The notes under the pieces: model-generated | What the model was told of the DNA's origin: nothing | Databases searched by the model: none | Seen by the model: the letters and a program-made list of their open reading frames with translations, nothing else | Shown: piece after piece, positions 52,801 through 64,000 of the stretch | Layout: each line of letters starts with the position of its first letter | Position numbering within the stretch: the stretch's first letter is position 1 | NCBI GenBank assembly: GCA_026261815.1 | Contig: JAMPIT010000510.1 | Coordinates: forward strand, 17,146,001 to 17,210,000 | DNA from: Monarcha castaneiventris obscurior | Lineage: Eukaryota; Chordata; Aves; Passeriformes; Monarchidae | Direction: 5' to 3' | Length of the DNA stretch: 64,000 nucleotides | Translations under genes and position numbers: made by a program

Positions 52801-53711
52801 TACAATAGTAAAAACATGGAGCACTGTGAAAACCAGGGCGACAATACAATACCTCAATGAATTCACTAGTTAAAAAATAAGTCCCAAAGGTCAAGACTAA
52901 AAAAATCTCATGAAGTTTTGGAAGGCTGTGTAATTTTGCTCCATTAACCATATCAAGAACTATCTGTTCCTGCGGTAATTCCCTCATTTCTATAAGGCTC
53001 CCAATGACTGCCTTTCTAACCCTTTCTCTTCCTCGTCCTCTGCAAAAAAAAAAGCTCCAAATGTCTATTTTATCCTTTTTCCTCTCTTTGTTGTTCGTCT
53101 TCTCATGCTCCCTCCCTCAAGAAGACAGGAGCTCTGTAAATGCCCACCTTCCCATGCAATTCCATTTCCCTTCCTTCATCCCTCATTATTATTTCTTTTC
53201 AGACAGAGAGGCTGCTCACCCTGACCTGTCCAGTTAAATTCTATAGGACATACAAGGCTTTATTCTGGAAAAAACTTGATACTGCTTTTGGTTTTCCTAT
53301 TATTTAAGAAGAATTTTAAAAAGATCTTAAACTCACACATCACTGATCCATCATCACTTATACTAACCAGAATGCTGAGCTGAAAGCAGAACCTAGTTAT
53401 TCTGTGAAAATGAAGACAATGGTATTGCACATTTATAGTCATACAATAATAAAGTTCCAGATGCTGTGCAGGAGTGAAGATGCTACAAAAGAGAGAAGGC
53501 ACTTGTGAAAAATTTCTTGTTATTTTCCTCTCCCCTGAGTCAGAAGAAAGAAATTACTACTGTTCATGAAGATCTCCTGGGGAAAAAGACATGAAGCAAA
53601 CTCCAGTTTGGACAAAACAGCAAAACTGGGCATTTCTGTCCTTATTCCACAGCCTGGTCCAGAAAGAACAAGCAGTCAGCCTGACCTCCACTCACAGCTC
53701 TCAGCAGGCCA

Positions 53712-54278
53712 ATGCAGCAAGTGAAACAAAAAAGCAGTATTTTTGAGGAAATGTTGGAATTGAATATTTCTGAAGGATCCCTGACATTCAAGAGGGATGA
53801 CTATTTCATGAGCCATGAATGGTCACAGAAGCAGAAAGAGCCTGGCTTGCTGCTTCCCAAACAGCTGCTAGAAAAAAAGGAAACAGTAACCAGGATAAGA
53901 ACAAAACACAAGTACCCTAGGCTTGTTAAGTGCTTGGGGAGTAATTGGGATTCAAGCCAAGGAAGTAGTATTGGGATATTTTCCATGGTTTTCAGAGATG
54001 CTTATGTCATCCGAATAGCGCACTGCCTCTTACACACTGCAAAATTTTACTCTGTGCGGATGAAGAGAAAAATTTTTGGTGACTTCATCAGGTTTAATAC
54101 TATAAATAGTATCTCTCCTCCTCTTCGGTTTTGTTTAAAACACTGTATGTTTTTAATTGTCATTTTTAGGAGCACAGAGCCCCTTAAGCATAGCCATCCT
54201 ATTCATAAAAATGCAACAGTAATACCAGTAGGAGTTTTTACTGAAACTTTGAAACTTCACCCATTGTTTTCTAATTAA
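53712..54278 (+). other. Longest ORF in the window (188 codons), antisense to NBEA
   Basis: An open frame with Met start and TAA stop in AT-rich intronic sequence, on the strand opposite to NBEA. The predicted product starts MQQVKQKSSIFEEMLEL and ends TLKLHPLFSN. I recognise no domain; a hydrophobic stretch near residues 140-150 (CMFLIVIF) is too short and isolated to call a membrane segment. It may be chance, a decayed retro-element or a non-coding RNA exon, and is not called a gene. Confidence 0.2.
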
Positions 54279-54645
54279 TATTTTTTTGTGACTATGAGCT
54301 TTCACAGTGCATGCTTACAGATGGTTTTAATTATGCTTTTTATTTTAAAAGCTAAGTTGTGAGCCTTAAAAATTAACAATTAAACCCTTAAAACATAAAC
54401 AATAAATGCATGCAAAGTTTCTGCAATGACAAGGCTAGTTTGGGAAGGAATGATTTTTTTAAAGACCAAAAATACTTCAATACTTGCACTTCTTCCATGA
54501 TTTTTCTGTTCATCTACTGAGTTTATCCTTTTTATAAGAAAAAGTCTCAAGCTTTTTTCCTTACCCTTCTTCCACTTCAGCTACATTTCCCTCCTCTATA
54601 CTGTCTTCTTTTTGTCTTAGGAAATGCACATACATTTGCATTCTA

Positions 54646-54695
54646 TTCTAAATAATATAGTAAAATATTATAATGTTCTAAATAATATAGTAAAA
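54646..54695. repeat. Direct repeat, 30-bp period
   Basis: TTCTAAATAATATAGTAAAA at 54646-54665 and again at 54676-54695. Confidence 0.9.
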
Positions 54696-57486
54696 CTACT
54701 AGACAGTTATACATTCTGTGTAACATCTTGACAAAATTTGCAATATAAGAAATAAAAAAAAGACTGTGAATATTTAGGAAAATATTTCATTTCTGTGACC
54801 TGGTGTTAATCACATGCAAGTGGGTTTGGTTGTAGGAACTGTAGCAAACTATGCTTGCTGGATAACAATCTATGGTAGATGCTCAGGACACCTACTGACC
54901 ACACATTTTATACCCATTGACTTTGGCCTACTTAAGTCACCAAAGGATCAATGACTCAGACAGGGTCTTAAACAATGAAGAGCTCCAAAGACCTGGCCAT
55001 CTGGAAAAGTTTCCATCCATAATGTATCAATTAAAAAAGCCCCCCAAAACCAAATTAATTTTTCAGAAATTAAAAATTTATAAATAAAATCCTGAATTAA
55101 AACAAACAGAAAAAAGCACAATAACAACGGGAGTTAATGTAATCAAGGGAGGCAGAGATTAATGCAGTTACTTAAAAAGCAGCTCTGTTCATATTGTGCT
55201 TAAAGCTGTCGCCATAACAAAACATAACAGAATAAAAGATACAGGTGAAAAAGTCACAATTTTTCCATTTTCCTACAATGTACATTCTTCCTAACAGCCC
55301 ATTTTCACAGCATTTGCTCATTCTAGTTTGAGATTACCCATTTAATGAGGCTTCTACAATTTCTCTTATGAGATGTGTACATTCAAATTATGGCCTATAG
55401 ACCTTTGGAAACTTCTGCCAGTGTGTCTAAACTTTCACATCTGAATTTGACCCTGTAAGTGCTAGTTAATATGCCATCAGACCTAACAATATCCCTATAT
55501 CAGTTGGCATGAGCGACTCTCCATATTCCTGCCTTTCTGCTACACATCTGCTTTGACTGCTATTTTCTGTCAAGCTCTTGAAATCCTGTTCCTAAATCAG
55601 TCTTCTCTGTCCTCCATCACTAGGATGCTTTTTCCTGACCTCTCTGAGATCTTTTTGGTAAACCAACACAGAGAATAACACACCATGCTCATGAGGAAGT
55701 CCAACCAAAACAGGAAAGAAAGGGGGTCTATTAGCAGCCCTGAGGCAATTTTGCCAGTAGTTGACAAGAATTTGGATAATCATAAGCAGGTAGACTTTTG
55801 AACTGCTGGGGCACTGACATCTTTTATGTAGAAGTAAATAAATGAAGGTATAAGATTAAGTCTAGAGAGTATAATTGTTGTGGAAAATGAATGTTATTAA
55901 TACCTTAAATAATTATTAACCTTTGCTGCCAGAAGAATGATTTACACATGTTTGAGAAAGCCATTATGAAGAACACACACATCATATTTATTTCTACTTA
56001 TTTTTACAATTAAGAACTTCCCCTTCCGAAAAATACAAAATAAAATGAGGAAAACAGGGAAGAAAACAGTAGAACAGTCCTTCTGAAAGCTGGGCAATAA
56101 TAAAAGAGGAAAGGGTACTTAATCATCAAAAAATGCATTTTAGCTCTGATATTTTTTCTTGTGGTTTATTACTGAAGACATTTTTAATGCTTGGAAAGCA
56201 GAACAGGCTCAGTAAACCAAAGTATCCAGCATGAGTATTTTGTTCTTGTTTTATAAACATAAAACTACACAAAATGAAAAAAAAAAAAGTGACTTCGGGT
56301 TCTACTTCTGCTTTGACAAAAAAAAAAAGTTGCAAAACCCTTGAATAAAATCTCTTCTTGTTAATGAAATAAAATCAAGTAAAGAAAGTGTCAGTATAAC
56401 ATTAGTGGGTTTCATTTTTCATCTGAACAGAAATTAAATCAAGCTTATCTCTTTGCTCTCAGCTTCATCTTTCTATCACAAATCATCTGTCTTATTCCTA
56501 CCTTAAGAAGGTGCACTGAGATTTTGAAAGCCCATACTCTTTACTACAAATTGTGCTTATGATGAGGTTCCAGCCATCTGCCAACCTTCAATTTATCCAC
56601 TGCAGGACATAAGATCTATTTCAGAGAACAGGCAAACCTTCAAAACTGACTCTGAAATAGGACTGATGGGGAAGTAGGTAAAATGTACACACTGAAAGGT
56701 GTCGCATATAGTATTCATCAGGTTTCAGCGTATGTTGGAATTTCAGTTTTGGAACAAGGTCATACTGCTACATTTGAAATAAATGTTCTCAGTTATTTGC
56801 AGGGTTTAGCTTATAAAGAAATAATTCTGTTTGGATTATTTCCCAGAACACATTCTTCAAAACTTCACTTTGTTCTTGACATAAATTGAAAACAATAATA
56901 TAGATATACTGTATACAGGCTTCAAAATGGCATTAAAGAGGCACATTATCAATATGTTTAAAACATTTAGAAAGCTCAGCTTTGCATCTTTCTAAGTGAA
57001 TGACTAGATACTTAGACTGAGTAATATCTGTTCCAATAAACTACTGTGTGGGAAATGGTTTGAATAATGGTTAATTTATGCTGAGGTAATGATAGCATAA
57101 TACAACTGAAATCTGTGCTAATAGGAAAAAAGAAGCCCCTTCCAGCTATTTCTGTTACAATCAGCTGCAGCAATTTTCACCCCATCTCTCTCTCTTGCAT
57201 AAAATATTACTTTAAGTGTATGTGAAAATGCTTGTTGCTAATTTTAAAAATCAATAATTGGTACCTGTCATCCATATGGAGAAAAACAAAAAAACCCAGA
57301 CAATAAAGAAATTTTCATGCACAAGACCTATATTTTATATATTTCTGCAATAAAAGAGAGCAATTGTGGTTAATGTTCTTTTCATACCAGTGAAACATTA
57401 AACTCAGTTTGGGTAAGACTCCAGTATTTGAAAAGCACATGAGATTTCTAATGTGGATGAGAATGGGCTAAACGATTTATTCCCAA

Positions 57487-57513
57487 TAATACTTCAAGTA
57501 GGTTGAAGTATTA
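57487..57513. repeat. Short hairpin
   Basis: TAATACTTCAA and TTGAAGTATTA are 11-bp perfect arms with a 5-nt loop. No U run or RNA gene context is evident. Confidence 0.85.
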
Positions 57514-59038
57514 GACAATACTTTTCTAGAATATGGGTTATTTACAAATTCACTACAGCATTCCTTTGATGAATGAATGATCTGAAATATTTAATAAATA
57601 GGCTGACTCAAGTCCCATCAGCTTAGTAACTTACCATCAGTTCTTACGTTTCAACACAGTGTAAAGCTGGTGATGTACATTGAGTGGCAGTGCTTAGCTC
57701 TACCTGGATAATGAACTTTTTAATCACAAGTACAATAAATAATAAAGAAATCCCAACCCTTCTAATATGCCATTTTGGACAAAAACCCCACCTCTATACC
57801 ACAAACAAATGCCATATATTTTACTTTAAGAGACTGTGTCTTTTCTTGATTCTGAAAAGTTTCTGAATTCCCATAAACATGTAACAGCATGATCCAGGAA
57901 TGGTCATGAATTCAGATCATCACGGATTCTTTGAAATACTGACTATCTCTCATCCCTAATATATTCATTAACTGGAGAGATCATGATCGATCATTAATCT
58001 AACTGTGGGTAATTGTTTCAAGCAATGGTAGAAGGATGTTTTTAAAGTGGAGTCCTGTGGATCAGATTATGATTTCTGACTCCTTGTAATAAATGGCTTG
58101 TGTTACTTAGGATAGATTCTCCCAAAAAGTTATTTCATAGTTAAATTGGATAAATAATTTAAATGTTTCTGTTATTCTGAAGCAAACACCTTCTGAAAGC
58201 CCTTTTCTCTGAACAATAAACAGATGAAAGTGCACACATTATTATCCAAGTAGAAGTCTACACATTGGGCAATTACTATGTGGTAACTGACTTCATGCAA
58301 TTTATATTAATTCCTTACTGAATATTGTGATTTAATATGTCTTTTCGTATATTCAGTGTCTTCTGCAGGAATCTTTACCTACAGAAATAAATATCTTACC
58401 TTCAAAAATCCCCTGTGTTTTGCTTCTTGATCTACAGAGAGTTATCATAAGAAAGTGACAGCAAATAAAAAGTCTTACTTTTCCATTTAGAGAATGATAC
58501 CAAGCTCCGAAACTCACTGGAAAGACATACAAATTTTTATATTATATCCATAGATGTTCCCAGAGTGAAACATATAAAAAAATATATTACTATTCTGTTG
58601 ATAAGCTCTTAATGCAACTGGGTTGCAACAAAACACGCAGGCCAAAAATAGTATAAAATAATCAAGGGTTTTCTCCCCCAAACTAGCATAAATTTGGAAA
58701 AAAAATCCTTGTTCTGTATGTCTAGGAAAAACAGTATTTGGGAATGAAGGAGAAGTATATTTCTTGAGAAAAATCAATATAATGCAAGTACACATTTCTC
58801 AGAGAAGAACAATGCTCTTAGCATATAGGAAAACAATTTCTACTTTGATGACAGTTTTTACTTGAATTCCTTAAATTAACTTTGAAAAAAGTAGATATTG
58901 ATACTAATTTCACCATTATCCCTATTCATGCTTAAACAAGACTGCTCCTAGAAAGGAAGCAAAGACTATCCCTTGTATGGAGGCAATTAAATATAAGTGA
59001 ACATATAAGTGGCCAGTGCTGTGGGTACAATTCAGTCA

Positions 59039-59530
59039 AGCAGATCCATAGGGGTGGTTTTGATATTCTTGTCACATCAAAGAAACGGCTCCCAGAAGAA
59101 AAATATCTTAACAAGTTAAAAATGAAATCAGAATAAATAAGAATAACTCTGAGAGAAAGGAAGAATGAGCACACAGTGGCAAGGGCTGGCACTACCTTGA
59201 AAGTGTTATATAGTGCTATTAGAATAGCATGTTAATTTTTTCCTCATAAATTTGCCAGGTTCAGTCACCAGGGAAGGGCTAGCATTCCAGCTCCCTTTGT
59301 TAAAGATATATCTATCTTGCTGAGTCTTGACAGGCCTATCATGTCAGCTCTCTGTAGAAGCAAAAAGTGTTTCAGCAAGGAGGGGAAAAAAAAAGAAAGG
59401 AGAAAAAAAAAAGAAGTGAAAACTGATGTGATCTACTCTGCTTCCTGTGGGCATATTTCACTATAGCAGATCCAGAGGGATGCTTTGTTATTCCTGTCAG
59501 ATCAAAGAAAGAGATAACAGAAGAAAATAT
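59039..59530. repeat. Pair of diverged direct repeats
   Basis: A segment starting AGCAGATCCATAGGGGTGG at 59039-59105 has a diverged copy starting AGCAGATCCAGAGGGATGC at 59465-59530, about 426 bp apart. Both include TCAAAGAAA and CAGAAGAAAA blocks in the same order. It may be an old local duplication or two copies of an unknown repeat. Confidence 0.5.
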
Positions 59531-61046
59531 AAGAGGAAAAATATAACCCAGAAATGAGGGTGGCTGAAAAGCACTGCAAGACTACCACATCATTATGACT
59601 TTTCAAATTATTTAAATATGCTAAATATCAAGTCATCACCAAAGAAATAAATATTGCATAGGCCATATGCTCTGTTAGCTGCCAGAAAACCTGTCCTACT
59701 AGGATTAGTTTATGGGCACAACAACTGCCTGTCAAACACTAGCAATTTTAATCATTTTTCAATTTGCTGTGTGAGTTGCAAATATGCTCAGGTATCTTGA
59801 CAGGTGCTCAGAAAAAATATCTGAGCCCAGTAGGTTCACACTGCCTTGCTTTACTACACCCTCATAGTAATTCCTGCTGGACTGGGGAGATGCAAGTATA
59901 TGGTGAAGATACAACAGTCACAGGGAAGTCATTGTACTGCACTGCTGAGCTGGATTTGCAGCTCAACAAAAGGGTGATAAAAAGTTAGCTTAAAGTCCAA
60001 AGCAAACCAAAAGCTGAAATGATTTTCCAAAATATTTCTAATCACAAACAAGGTGAAAGTCTAAAAAAGAAATAAACACAGATCTGGCTATAATTAAAAA
60101 AAAAAAATCAAAACCCCACAAACAGTACTTTTCTGCAAGTAGATGTGTATTCAGACTACATGTGATAAGCCTTTTATGCACTAAACTGTCCACTTAATTA
60201 TTTTACGTTTCATCTACAAGGCATGAAATTAAAGTAGTAATAAATAAAAATAATTTTATCTCATCTGTTGCATTTTCTAATGACCAGAATGGTTGTGTTG
60301 TTTCCTTTCAGCCACACCACTTTGTGTAAAATAAGCTCCTAACTTGAAAAAAACCAAAACCCAATGGATTTTTGAGTGCCCACATTTCCAGGTGTCTGGG
60401 GATGAAAGGGGCTCCTAAAATCTAGAGACATTCTGGGAGAAACCAGGGGAGGAACTGTATTTTACCAAAGAAGTGGACCAGTAACAGTAGTGGACCTGTA
60501 ACGTCAGAGCACTATAAATAAACCGTATTTCCTATATTGCTCTTTGTACATTAGCATTCTCAGCATCAATCCCCTGAAGTCAGCCAAGTCTGTCTCGTGG
60601 AAAAGGATTTGGATTATGATGTAAACTAACAGTAAAGACAATTCCAAATAACATCTAATGTCCAATATAACTACTGTTTACATATTAAAAAGAGATACAG
60701 GCTTTGTACCAGGGATGTTCTGTCATGTTTCTCCACAGGAGAAGACTGTCATGGTAAAGTTCATTATCAATTACTGCCTTACAAGTACAAGATGAGTTAA
60801 GCTGTCATAATTTTCTCAGCCAGAAATCCTGTGCTGTCAAAGAATGTCAATTTTTAATCTGACAAAAGGAAGAAAATTATCTGTTATTCTGACCTCTAAT
60901 TTCTTGACATTTTAATGCTGTAATTGCTGTGGTTAGTACTGCAACCATTATCTCACCTGTCAAATAAGAATGAATCAATATCCTTAGCTGTTCTTCAAGT
61001 TTTAGCTTCCACCTCACTGCTTTTACTTTAAAAAAGGTTGGAGTTA

Positions 61047-61064
61047 AAAAAAAAAAAAAAAAAG
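61047..61064. repeat. Poly(A) run
   Basis: About 18 A on the plus strand. No AATAAA lies at suitable spacing upstream, so it is not called a retrocopy tail. Confidence 0.85.
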
Positions 61065-63579
61065 AAATTTGGCCCTGAAAAGTGTTTGTTACACATTTTT
61101 CTCCTCTTCATTATAATATGAAAATAATTTTGCAATTAATGACTAAGAGAGCATTATAACTGATAGAACTGGAGAATTTACCAATTTCTAGTCATAAAAG
61201 ACTGAAACCACAAAATTCAATTTTATACTTTTATTCAATGGGGCATGTAAATCAGGACTGTCATGTTGCCCTCGTAACTACTTGAGATAAAATATCATGA
61301 TGAAGCATTTTTTTTCGTACCAGAAATTACAAAGTTGTTTGAAAAATCAAAATGAGTATTTTGAAATTAAATCAGTTTATTTTACCCATCCAGCACAGAT
61401 CTCAAGTTGCCAAAGAGGTATTACAGGAGCATATGTATGTGATCTGTAATAATCTAAAACAATGCTACCCCACTCTTATGGTTTTTATCAGTGGGAATTT
61501 TCAATATGGAAAATGAAGAAAGAAAGATGGAAAACCTCCTATTAAGTAGATCTACAAATAACAATAACACAGGATGGCCATTTTTCCAGTGTTAACAGTA
61601 GAGATTTCTCAGAGAGCTCCCAAATCGTGTGAAAAAGATGTAAGGAATGGCAGGGATCAGTTCTTCCACTGCTGAATATTTTTTTGCAGATAGATGACTA
61701 CTGAAGTGACTTCTTTAACATTCTTCACTTCACAGAAAGCTAAGAATATATGTTTTAGTGGTAAAGTGAGGTGCTCAAGCAAAGGGTGAAAGTGAAAGGG
61801 CCAAGGTATAGCTTAAACAGGTCACAGGCCTCTACCTTTATAAATTATGTCTTTCAATCAGCTCAGACCTGAATGGGAGGGTATTTTTTATTTGGAGACT
61901 TATTTCACCGGATAGATTCAGCTGGGACTCAGTTCAACATGAAATTAGTTATGGCCACAGTTACTGCCATGCTTGAGCCCACTGGTCTGATAATGGCTGC
62001 TGCCAATAAGGTTGTATTGATTGGCTTATTTTACAGCCATTTATTGAGAACATTCACCATCTTCTGTGACACAGGACCACAATATTTTAGTTTATTTACA
62101 AAATAAACATCAAGAGCATTTGATTACTGAGAGATGCTTTTTCCTGGATAACTGCAGAATGCAATTAATTCTAAATTGCATTGTTTCTAAATTAAAATGC
62201 CAGATACCACCACTTGCCACTGTAAAATATAATAAACAATTGCTATGACTATTTTTAAAGGTGTTAGTGTTCTTATTCTTACATTTCTGTATTTACAAGG
62301 GGTCTTCAGTAGATTTTAAAATACCTTTTTGCTTTTAATTTATTTTCTGGAATATTTACCAAAAGCCAGAATAAGGTCAAACAAGCACAAATTAAACAAC
62401 AACAAAAAAGAAAAAGAAAAATCATATATACTTGTAACAGAAATATGACAATCAAATACATAATCCTCTATATCATCAAGATGTCAAATGCTTTATTATT
62501 GGCCAGAGAATGTCTGTTAGTTTCATAAATAGAGCCCAGGAATACAGAAAGCAGGTCTAAATCTATCTATATTTAAACGTACTGTAAATTCTGATTAAAA
62601 AGTAATTAAAAGTATTTTTTAAACTTCTTATGACAAACCAAAAATAAACAATCCTGAAATCTCTTGGAGGAGAAAGCACCCTATTTTTAAATGGATGCAC
62701 ACAACTTTGCAATCTATGTATAACAAAAATAAGGTTTTATTTTTTCCTAGTAATTTTACCTTCTCATTGCTAACAATGAATTTTATTGACAAATCTAACT
62801 TGTGGCAATGAATATTAAGTTGTGCTTTTAGAAATTTACATGGTGTAAATTGCCTAAGAAGAGGTTTATATGTTATTGACTTAAATGGCATGGGTTAGAT
62901 GTGCAAGTGAGTGAACAAAAACATCTCCATGAATTTTCTTAAATTTCTGATGACAAGTTATGCATGCAAGTAGAGCCACAGGAGAACTGAAAAGTCTCAT
63001 CATGCCATAAGATGTTAAATAAGGTGCACAGACAGACAGATAGACCTCAATCCTACAAGCTGCCCTGTGGGGGTAGACCCTTAAAGTCAAGACATAGGAG
63101 TCTGCCCATGCAGATCAGGACCCTAAGCCATGCAAATCCCTTGTATTCATGGTGCTTGACACCTGTTTTATACTTTAAAAAGCATTGCTTCTTCTTGTCT
63201 CTAGAAGAGCATGACTCTTCTCATGCTCAAAGTTTAAATCCAGAAAACTATTATGTAGATGTCAACATTCAAATTTGAGGCAGGGTGAATCAAAGCAATT
63301 CTGGCCAGTCTTAAAACTAAGCAAATATTGATTGTTTAGAAAATCTGAGCTTTGCAGTGCATGTAGTGAAAATCCAGTCCTAGGAAGCCTGGGGTCTGAA
63401 TGGTTTTTTAGTTCTGCTCCTAAAAAATCACCAAATATAACAGAATGCAGCAATGCACTGCTAAAAATAAAATAAAATAAAGAAATAAAAAACATTACAA
63501 AATTCAATAGTTAGCTGAAGTAATGCTTTCTAGAATCTACTTCTTTCTCAAATCTGTAGATTTCTGTCTCCAAGACTGG

Positions 63580-63605
63580 AAACAAACAAACAAACAAACA
63601 AAACC
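63580..63605. repeat. (AAAC)n microsatellite
   Basis: About six AAAC units. Confidence 0.92.
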
Positions 63606-64000
63606 CCATCGCTTGGCAATGTGTATTATTACTATTTTGCATACAGCAGATGGCATCTATCTGGGGGAATGGAAGATTATGTGTAGAGCTTCATCACAGC
63701 AGTAGTCATCTAGCAGCTGTTGCTTCTTCACACTTTTCACCAAATTCCAATTGTTTTAGCCAACAAATGAATGGTACTAGAAATTCAACATTCAAATCAA
63801 TAGGTACTAGAAAACCATCATTGAAATTATTAGTCTTAGTGAAAACAAACACAGTCACTGGAAGGAAACGTATCAGGATACATAGAAAATTTTTTAAAAA
63901 AATTACTGGTTAATTTAAAACACTCATTTGTATGTATTTGTAAATATATATATATATTTCATTCATGCATATATACAAACAAATACTTGAATGCACAGCA

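Larger units (their letters stand above)
43661..64000 (-). other. Upstream NBEA intron, open at the right edge
   Basis: More than 20 kb without an exon I can recognise. I looked for the peptides expected upstream in the BEACH domain (for example around FGYKQRG and SITDPVLRE) and did not find them on the minus strand. The stretch contains two CR1 3' ends, a bipartite purine repeat, a poly(T) run, a probable solo LTR, a long antisense ORF and small duplications, listed separately. Confidence 0.6.

Noticed and set aside
54935..54975. Possible VIDPLV-like match to the missing BEACH exon (SITDPVLRE)
   Set aside because: In-frame stops close by and no acceptor or donor at the expected positions.

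Overview
This window looks like vertebrate, most likely avian, nuclear DNA. It is AT-rich and intron-dominated, and its interspersed repeats are CR1-type LINE 3' ends plus LTR-like blocks; I see no mammalian SINEs. The only gene I can identify is the 3' end of neurobeachin (NBEA), on the minus strand. Species cannot be fixed from the sequence.

Layout. Positions 1 to about 18.25 kb are intergenic sequence downstream of NBEA: a CR1 fragment, a retrocopy-like poly(A) end, an LTR-like block, several hairpins and one GC-richer island, with no gene I can support. The 3'UTR runs from 19952 leftward to a candidate polyadenylation signal at 18272-18277. Nine coding exons lie between 19953 and 43267. 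Each has matching splice sites and reading phase, and together they give one uninterrupted reading frame for the last 407 residues: the C-terminal edge of the BEACH domain followed by the WD40 propeller and the stop codon. A tenth, 63-nt candidate exon at 43598-43660 is in frame at both ends and may be an alternative cassette. From 43.66 kb to the right edge I found no further coding exon, so the rest of the BEACH domain and all upstream parts must lie beyond the window, behind an intron of at least 20 kb.

How it fits together. All exons belong to one protein, a large scaffold with an A-kinase-anchoring function involved in membrane-protein trafficking, especially at synapses. The introns carry three clear CR1 ends, a probable solo LTR with an apparent target-site duplication, and a striking all-purine tract of 233 nt made of two 22-unit pentanucleotide arrays. 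No prokaryotic, CRISPR, tRNA or rRNA features were seen. The most interesting leads are the 63-nt candidate exon, two in-frame acceptors 15 nt apart at the exon that starts at 41715, the purine tract, and an unusually long antisense ORF at 53712-54278.
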